Shown: piece by piece, positions 56,676 to 64,000 of the stretch | How the letters are laid out: each line of letters opens with the position of its first letter | How positions within the stretch are numbered: the first letter of the stretch is position 1 | Assembly: GCF_001039355.2 (NCBI RefSeq) | Contig: NW_019776054.1 | Span: 63,456-127,455, forward strand | Direction: 5' to 3' | Source of the DNA: Lingula anatina | Taxonomy: Eukaryota > Brachiopoda > Lingulata > Lingulida > Lingulidae | DNA length: 64,000 nt | The notes under the pieces: model-generated | The model's input: only the letters and a program-made list of their open reading frames with translations | Database searches by the model: none | Told to the model about the DNA's origin: nothing | Position numbers and translations under genes: made by a program

Positions 56676-56999
56676 TAGATGAGTGTGGATTTGATATCAG
56701 TTTGAAGTTAAAAGTTAGAATTGAGATGAGATGGAGTACGCCATAGTCTAAATGTGTTTAGATTTCAAAATTGCAAATAATACAATGATTATATGGCAGA
56801 CAGAAAAATTTGATTAGACATATGCGAAAAAGAGAAATTGTAAGGTGAATGTGGAATGGTGAAGTTACCATACTGAAATAGATCGAGCTTAGAGATGATG
56901 ATAAGAGATAAGTAGCATAGAAATTCATTTTCGGTATTAATGCAAATAGTCATTTTCCATTGCAGATTTTCAAAACGGAGATATGGACAAAGTTGAGAG

Positions 57000-57900
57000 A
57001 GGCAAAGGACACATCACTAAATATTTTGGCTGCAAATTTACCACAGATGTTGGAACATTTGAGAGCAGAAAAAACTGTACGGAAATACTCATATGTATTT
57101 CAGAGAACAATGGGCGAGTAATTTTGTAGAAGTGAATATTTTTACAGCTAACAAGCATGAAATTGCACTTAACATGTTTAGTTTTATACAACAGTATTGT
57201 TAATCAGGAACGATTCAAGACGTTAAGTACGGTTTAAAATGGGCAGATGAAATATCAGGTATAAATACAAATTCTTGCGATAATATTATGATAAATATTG
57301 TTGAAGCGTCAAAGAGAATGTCATGCAAGAAAACAGTAAAAAAGGAAATAGTTACTCCGAAAATATTAGAATTCAAATTGTAGTTTAGCAGATTTACGAG
57401 ATGTTGGTATATTCTTAATATCATTTGCAGGTTTGTTAAGATAGAGTGAAGTATGCAATATTAAGAGATCGGATATTTTAAAATATTTATAGAAATAAGT
57501 AAAGACTAACATTTACAGGGACGGATCTACTGTTAAGGTTGCTAAAACCGGAAAAGCTACATGTTAAAAAGATATTTGGAAGTAGGTACTATTGACGAAA
57601 ATTCAGATAATTATATATTTAGAACAGTTACTTATTTAAAGAAATCCAAAAAGCACATTTTAAGTAAAAATGGGAAATTGTCGTAAACTAGAATAAGAGC
57701 AGTTATTTTAGAAAAGTTAGATATATTAGTAAGACAAAAAATTGGTTTACATACTGTGCGTGCAGAGGAGCGATAGCTACAGCAAATTTTGGAGTTAAAG
57801 ATCATTTGTTTAAAAAGCACGGACGTTGGATTTAAGATAAAGCAAAAGACACATACAAGAGTTTTTAAAAAAGGAGTCAAGTGTATCTAAATGTTGTAAA
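57000..57900 (+). pseudogene. Tyrosine recombinase of the DIRS-like element
   Basis: After several frame changes: QWASNFVEVNIFTANKHEIA, ASKRMSCKKTVKKEIVTPKI, KRYLEVGTIDENSDNYIFRT, and the catalytic box GLHTVRAEE at 57744-57770 (HxxR), followed by KDHLFKKHGRWI (the downstream H/W box). Stops lie inside, so it is inactive. Presence of this enzyme instead of an integrase separates the element from LTR retrotransposons. Confidence 0.87.
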
Positions 57901-58087
57901 ATTTTAAGATGTAAAATACATTATTTTAATCGGATTCATAATTCGTGATCATTATCAATCTGTTATTGCGGTAGGTATTTTTTTTCAGGTGGTAAGTATA
58001 CATGTATATCTTAGAATAAAAGGATTAGTAGTTGTCGTTTTTTTAATCAAAATTAAAATTGAATAAAATTGCCCGTTCTTTGTGGTC

Positions 58088-58230
58088 GACGTAGACAGGC
58101 ATGCAACAGCTCATAGCAAGGGTTAACGAAGTAAATGATTTGAATTGGAAACGGTTGTTGGTGTTTTCGTTGCGAGTTATTAGACAATAAATGATTTATA
58201 TGCGATTAAGTGAAACAAATAAGAATATAA
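58088..58230 (+). repeat. Split direct repeat B1
   Basis: GACGTAGACAGGCATGCAAC to AAGAATATAA; matches B2 at 58940-59082 with few changes and abuts A2. Confidence 0.92.
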
Positions 58231-58233
58231 ATT

Positions 58234-58939
58234 AATTTATTGTCGTTTAACGAGTCAACGTAAATGTGTTAGAGAAGCGAGTAAGGTGGGGAAATGAGTT
58301 CATAGGGCGGGGAATTCGAGATGTGCAGATTGAGTATTGCGCATTAGTATAAAAGGAATAGCGAGACGAGTAGTTTTCATTCGAGACTGTTTTGGTGAAG
58401 CAAATCGCAAATATGTGATAAAAGAATATTTTAAATAGTATAGATAGCATACGAAGAAATTATAAGCAGGTCAGAGAAGTAATGTTTATAAGAAAAGGTA
58501 TAAGAGGGGCCAGTTGACATAAGTTGATGTATTGAAAAAGGGTATACGTTTTGTAGTATTCACGAGTGTAATTTCAACAATGTAAACGGTGAAAGCGGGG
58601 TGTAGGTAACAAAGAAGAGGTGGTAGTAGTGATAAGCCTGAGAAGGTGATAGTTTCTGATGTACAGTTCGTTCGTGATATGTACGCATTCGGTAATACAG
58701 ATAAGAATGAAACCATTAAAAGGGTTTATTGAATTGTATAAAAGGTGGAGATCTAGATGTGTGGAGAGACATGATCGCCAACGCTGAACAGCAGGGCACT
58801 GAATGAAGATGATAAAATGTGGTTAAAATGTGAATGTGTATAACAAAATAGCAGATGTATTGGATAAGAGAAGTTGGTAGAGGGTTATAGATTGAGAGTG
58901 GGTGAAGTACAGTTAATGCGTGGTATGTACGCATTCTGT
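58234..58939 (+). repeat. Split direct repeat A2
   Basis: First about 190 bases match A1 at 51194-51403. The remainder to B2 has no visible partner at the left end. Confidence 0.85.
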
Positions 58940-59082
58940 GACGCAGACAGGCATGCAACAGCTCATAGCAAGGGTTAACGAAGTATATGATTTGAATTGG
59001 AAACGGTGGTTGGTGTTTTCGTTGCGAGTTATTAGACAATAAATGATTTATATGCGATTAAGTGAAACGAATTAGAATATAA
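58940..59082 (+). repeat. Split direct repeat B2, right end of the element
   Basis: Matches B1 at 58088-58230; similarity stops at AGAATATAA. Confidence 0.9.
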
Positions 59083-59250
59083 CAATTCATACCCATTCAC
59101 CTCTCTCACCAGAGGGGTTTATATCCTTGCAAAGCCAGGTGTTTGTCTATTCAATTATTTAACTAGCATAAATATCAAATAGTGTAAAACACCGCATTCG
59201 AATGATTTGAGGGTATTTTGATCATTCGGTATGAGATCCATGTCAATTGT

Positions 59251-60536
59251 AAAATTCAATTCAATTCATTTTATTAAACCCTTGAGCCCTATGGCTCATC
59301 AGAATGAAATACAGTAAAAATACAAAGCCATAACAATAACAACAACAACAATACAACTACAACTGACGTTAATCTTAGCTCCGATGCACATTTTAAGTAC
59401 TTACCTAAGTTGTTTAATTGTGAAATATTGTGAAAACAATTTAATTAGCTTGAGAACAGTTTGCTTTATATAATACAATTTTTGATGTATTTATGCCCAA
59501 TCGCTCTGTACAAGGACATTAAGGAATAAAATGAGGGACCATTCAGATCGAAAAGAGCTGAGTGCTAGCCGCGACCTAAATATGGCGGACTTACAGGAAA
59601 AGAAGACCGATTAATCCTGTAATGGTCTCTCCGCCTCTCACACGCCTCCCCACTCGTCGTCCCTGCAGGGGCACAGAAATTAAATCTCGGCTCAATTCAA
59701 CCGGTCGAGATTTGACGCGTAGGGAGGCCTGTGAGAGGCGGAGAGACCATTACAGGATTAAGCGGTCTTTTTTTCATGTAGGTCCGCCATATTTAGGTCT
59801 AGCTAGCCGTCGGCTCTTCTCGATCTGAATGGTCCCTGAAATTCATTTTAAATATGTAGTTTACAGGTTCTTAATTTTTTTTATCTGTATGTCTGTTTAC
59901 CTTTCAGTTTCTACAGCTAGATTATGTGATGAAAGTCTAAATTTGGCAATTAATTCCTTATATTTATGTGAAATTGTCTTATTTAAATAGAATTGCACTG
60001 TAAAATTATCAACAAGATGTTGGTACAACAGCCCTTTACTCCTTTTGGATATTTCCCCGGACAATGTTTGTCGAAAATTATCTTTCACTCTTTGCTCTTT
60101 CAAGGACAGTATAAAATTATCTGACATATTTTCGTAAAAATAAATGACAAGCCAACTGTCCCAAGTCCATTCCGTACTCACATTTCCCAACAAAAATTTT
60201 GTTAAGCAGATCTGTATAGCACGCTGTTATATATATACAATTTTTCGAGGAGCGGATTTCTAAACAATATTAAAAAAATTAGCTTTCTATTTAGAAGTAG
60301 GTATCTTCCGGTTTCATAATACACTTAGTTTTGTTCTCATGTAAAGTTATTACTAGTGCACCTTTTGACACCCAACATTCTATGAAATAATACCGTATGT
60401 GCCTTTCTTATATTCCTTGCCATGTTAAATCTCCATGCATAATTAAAAATACTACTAACGTACGTATCAAGTACAGCGCATTTGGTGGACACATAAAAGT
60501 TATGATTTTTAAACATCATACTAATAGCAAACATTG
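59251..60536 (-). mobile_element. 5'-truncated non-LTR (LINE) retrotransposon
   Basis: Minus-strand frames read STKCAVLDTYVSSIFNYAWR...KAHTVLFHRMLGVKR (60337-60534), the region just after the RT domain of non-LTR elements, and ISHKYKELIAKFRLSSHNLA (59897-60193), typical of their C-terminal end. The 3' tail runs to about 59251 (AATAAAATGAATTGAATTG on the minus strand). The RT domain itself is absent. A 302-bp MITE is inserted at 59535-59836. Confidence 0.78.
59535..59836. mobile_element. 302-bp MITE with about 115-bp inverted arms and TGA target duplication
   Basis: Arms 59535-59650 and 59720-59836 are inverted copies (tip GGGACCATTCAGATCG; inner CTGTAATGGTCTCTCCGCCT). Flanked by TGA at 59532-59534 and 59837-59839. 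No coding sequence. A 3-bp duplication is compatible with several superfamilies. Confidence 0.9.
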
Positions 60537-60559
60537 CTTTTTACCTTGTTCTTCTATAT

Positions 60560-63400
60560 GTTTCTGACAAAACTAATGAATTTGCGAAAAGTTTTGCGTA
60601 CAGACGCAGACCTTGGGTTTCAAATTATAAATCTTTTATATTATTTAATATTTCAGTTGAAATACCCTTTAGAAACAAATTCTCAAAGCACACAACATTT
60701 TTGTCGTGTAACGAATTAGGTTCATGAATCATTTTATTACAGCAGTTCCCATTCTTTTTTTCTTAAATATTAACGCTCCTTATCGAGTTTTCCTCAACCA
60801 CGTTTTCTTTTACGGATGTAATGCCTGGGCATACGCAGGCTTCAAGATACCCTGAGAGCAATCACTTACATTAATGTTCGCGACGGTGTTTGAACTCACT
60901 TGTTTAAATATCGATATTAAACGTCATTTTAATAACAGCACCCCATAATATAAAAGAGATATATTGAAAAAATATTAAATCCCAACAAGAATCTGACAGG
61001 TTATTATTACCTGGCTTGGGAGGTGCAGGGTGCGTAATTAACAAGTTTTATTGTTAACGAGCTCTTGGTCAACTACCATGCATTTAAAATGCATCAGCCA
61101 TTAGAAAGCTTGTCAACCGGTGACATTTTATTTGAAAGACTGCCAACTTTTGATATGATCTAAACCACTTGAGGCGACCATAAGCTCGAGCATCACATCT
61201 ATTGTCACCGAAGTTAGTAAGAAAGTCACGGAAGACCGTCACAGACAAAGAAAGAAGATTGTCAGCGAATGTCAGATCCTTTCCCCCTTTTTTAGTTCAT
61301 CCCACGGCAACACACTGAGACATAAGGAAATTGCTCGACTCTGTTCATCACAACTTTCCTAAACTTCTCTGTCTGTATTGACCCTTTTCATCTTCTGCGG
61401 AAATAAGAAGTGCGCGTGACAGGAACCACGCGCCACAGGGGTCATTGTAGTCCTCTGCTTTTTCCAGCATGGCAATGCTACATGTAGGTGTAGATGATGT
61501 ACAGGGTGTTTGAAGCGTGCACTGCTTTGTGTCAAACTAAAAAGATGGCTGAAGCACAGAAATGCGTCAACTGTAGCCAAGAAAACAGCTATTTAGACAG
61601 AGAATCGAGCAATTAAATGTTTTATTTCTCAGTTTAAATACGACGCAGTGTACAACTATACTTCACCTAAGTGTCCGAGCCTTGACTGCACTATTTTTAG
61701 TGATGATGAACTATAGCTTCAGAGTTCTTTTAAATGCTTCCAACAATAAAGATATGCGAAAGAGACACGTTATATTTTTTTTATAAAATCAAAATAGGAA
61801 GTAGACTCGTACACAGCTTTCTAGCGTATGGACAGGTACATATGTCTTCATAATATTACATGTATATATGCAAGCCGTGACGATATCACTTCATTTACTA
61901 TCATGTGTACATGTACGGTAGTATTAATTCATTACGGTTTTTGTCCTGTTTGAAGGATGTCTTAAGAGATTTTTGAAATAATAAAATTTTAAAGATTCCC
62001 TGCATTGCTTGACTCGTACCTACTGTGTATACAGATAAAACTGACACGCAGATTGTTCGTCGGTTAACTGATTAAATCATTTGGTACCTGGCATCAGGTG
62101 TTACTTGTTCAATTGTTCGGTAAGAGGGGCGGCCAGAACTATGGTCTTTCCTCTGTAATTAAAACATTCTAATTTTGTGTGTTAAATAGGTGAGACAGGA
62201 ATTTTCGACTCCTCTCCAGATTATAATTACACTGTTTACCGTACCTTACACTAGTATATGTTCAAAATTTACGACAGGTAAAAAATGTCAGACTTTCGGT
62301 CTAACAAGTGTGAAAATTCTGTCAAACTGAAACAAAGCCTTCAGACCAAAACAAAATTATAGCAATAGGGCATATTATTTGATTTTTTAAAATGTTTTCA
62401 TGCGTATTTTCATTGTTTTCAATCAAATAAAATCATTCAAATAAAGTGTTTTCCATACATTTCATACTTTCCAACGTATTTAAGACAGTTAAATATGTAT
62501 ACTTTAATACTTATCACATTTGTATTACTTTACAAACACGTTGTTAGATTATTTTAAAATTATTATCCATTTTATGTCTCTACCATACATGGACATGTAC
62601 TTTGCACGTGTAGCTTACAGAAAGGCGTTTCTGCATTTTCTAAATAACAATATATGACCCATAAATTTTCCAATTCACTGGTCATTGAGTTCAGAAATAA
62701 ATGACTTTTTAATTTACCGATAACGCGTTCAACAAGAGTTCTGAGCCGATGTACTTTCTTCTTCGTATATCTCTATCGATCTTGATAATTTGAGCCCCAT
62801 TTTACACCTCAGTAATACATGACTGGATACATAATAATAATAATAATAATAATAATTTTAGTAACGTCTCACGTTAAAAAAATGAAACCCTACTAAGGGT
62901 TATGAGAGACTAAAACCTGTGATACTCCATTTAAAATTCATAAAAGTTAAAATTATTACTTATCAATAAAACACACCAAAAATGATATTGCATATAAAAC
63001 TTTTCGAACCCTCTCTTTGTTGTTATACAAGAAGTCGTGAAAGTTCTTGAATTCTTTGTAAGTAGAAAACCCCTTGTAAAACTTAACAGCTTTTAGTTTC
63101 TTTTTCCGTAACTTCATGTTTGAAGTCATTTCTTTCTTTTTATTCTTCTATTTTTTCTTCAGATCTTTATGTTTTTTTTTCGAGCATTGTTTTCCCCTGA
63201 GTTCTATTTGTCGATACTTCGTTAGATCCGTTGATTAACTAAACTTTAATGGTTTTTATTTAAACACCGTTGATCTCCTAATATTTTAAGTTTTCTTCCC
63301 GCCTTCGAAATGTTCGGCGCAAACTCGGTCTCCTGCTCATGATCCAAACCTGCTAAATTTTCCTTTCTTTCTACCGATGTTGTCTACCCATATTTTTCAT
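60560..63400. other. Gene-poor AT-rich region
   Basis: No supported gene. Contains a (TAA)n tract at 62831-62857. Frames near 61359-61580 lack motifs and splice context. Confidence 0.45.
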
Positions 63401-63422
63401 TTTAGCGGGTTTGTTGGGAACT

Positions 63423-63511
63423 TATAAAAACCCATGTGTCGATCTCGCTTACTGTTATTGTAGCCGCGGGACACACAGCACGTAAACCCAGGCATGGTTT
63501 TCAGTACCGCT
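63423..63511 (+). promoter_or_regulatory. Possible TATA promoter with a tiny first exon
   Basis: TATAAAA at 63423-63429 is followed 64 bases later by ATG GTT TTC AGT ACC GCT and a GTAAGTG donor at 63512. This would be a first exon encoding MVFSTA. No following exon is visible before the window ends. Confidence 0.25.
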
Positions 63512-63837
63512 GTAAGTGTTTCGACATAGCATAGGACTCACTTTCCCACAATGCAATTTCCAACATGGAAAAGATGAAAAGGGTCAACTGCATGCAGCCC
63601 GGCTATTCTCAAAGACCTTTATCGTCTTTGTCGTCAGAGTGCCACATGACCCAGATCTGTTGCTTCACTTAAAAGCATACTGAGATGAGGTTTACTAAAA
63701 CGCTTTATTGTTACTAATAGATTGTTTATATACTTTTTAAATGGTGGAGATCGATTAAAACATATCTTTAGTGTATACATTGAGTGCCGAATCTTCAAAG
63801 TCCGAGAAATGGATTTTTACGTGACTAGTGTCCTTTT

Positions 63838-64000
63838 AGTAATGTTACGTACATGATGTTATTTTACCCACTGGTCTGTGCTTTTTTACTTGTGATGAAA
63901 GCAGGGATGGTTAAAACAGGTCGCATAAAAACCAATATTTGGTCCTTTGATATGAACAATTATACCAGAATACGTCAATGAATTAAATATTTATAGAGAT
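63838..64000. repeat. Dispersed repeat, copy with empty MITE site
   Basis: Matches 42226-42389 and, past the MITE, a few bases of 42740-42752 (ATAGAGAT). Reads CGTCAATGAATTAAATATTT with a single TTAA (63983-63986) where the 42-kb copy holds the 350-bp MITE. Confidence 0.85.

Larger units (their letters stand above)
51194..59082 (+). mobile_element. DIRS/Ngaro-class tyrosine-recombinase retrotransposon (degenerate)
   Basis: About 7.9 kb with split direct repeats in the order A1 (51194-51403), coding region, B1 (58088-58230), A2 (58234 on), B2 (58940-59082). Coding remnants in order on the plus strand: ORF1, reverse transcriptase, RNase H, tyrosine recombinase. There is no integrase and no target duplication. 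This set defines DIRS-like elements; the A1-B1A2B2 layout is that of the Ngaro type. Many stops and frameshifts show it is inactive. It carries a foldback insertion at 52863-54603 and a minisatellite at about 56131-56675. Its left end lies 42 bases from the acceptor of the Ly6-like exon on the other strand. Confidence 0.9.

Noticed and set aside
51194-59082. Interpretation as an ordinary LTR retrotransposon
   Set aside because: The repeats are in split A1-B1A2B2 order, the recombinase is of the tyrosine type and no integrase or protease is seen.
61359-61580. 73-aa minus-strand frame
   Set aside because: No signal, domain or splice context.

Overview
The window is nuclear DNA of an animal, most likely a marine lophotrochozoan such as a mollusc. 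It is AT-rich, its genes have short exons and GT-AG introns, a histone gene has a stem-loop 3' end, dinucleotide and trinucleotide microsatellites are frequent, and the repeats include Harbinger, Penelope-like and tyrosine-recombinase retroelements. The species cannot be fixed from this sequence. Positions 30909-31053 are an assembly gap.

1-9.7 kb (minus strand): the first 16 coding exons (651 codons) of a SWI/SNF core subunit of the SMARCC/BAF155-BAF170/Moira family; its C-terminal part lies beyond the left edge. Its introns carry a 53-bp tandem repeat copied from an exon end plus 5' splice site, a TTAA-flanked MITE, and a duplicated intron with a dead copy of an exon start. 12.3-12.9 kb (plus): an intronless replication-type linker histone H1. 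14-23.3 kb (minus): two paralogous four-exon secreted C-type lectins, with an internally deleted medium-chain dehydrogenase relic (plus) between them. 25.2-28.3 kb (minus): a three-exon small secreted cysteine-rich protein I do not recognise.

34.9-45.3 kb: an unidentified divergent gene pair (coiled-coil protein on minus, two-exon 345-aa protein on plus) and a degraded second copy 8-9 kb away. Between them sit a decayed PIF/Harbinger transposon with a nested MITE, an in-frame 156-bp tandem repeat and a second copy of the TTAA MITE. The second copy is broken by a Penelope-like GIY-YIG endonuclease fragment. 46.8-49.3 kb (plus): a TATA-driven three-exon secreted protein with LDL-receptor class A repeats. 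50.6-51.15 kb (minus): the last exon of a Ly6-like GPI-anchored protein with an in-frame TAA.

51.2-59.1 kb (plus): a degenerate DIRS/Ngaro-class retrotransposon recognisable by ORF1, reverse transcriptase, RNase H and tyrosine recombinase, with split direct repeats in A1-(coding)-B1-A2-B2 order. A 1.7-kb foldback element, itself holding a hAT-like mini-MITE, splits its RT, and a 22-bp minisatellite lies between RNase H and recombinase. 59.25-60.54 kb: a 5'-truncated non-LTR retrotransposon (minus) interrupted by a 302-bp MITE. The rest to 64 kb has no supported gene. It ends with a repeat copy that is the empty-site counterpart of the 42-kb MITE insertion.
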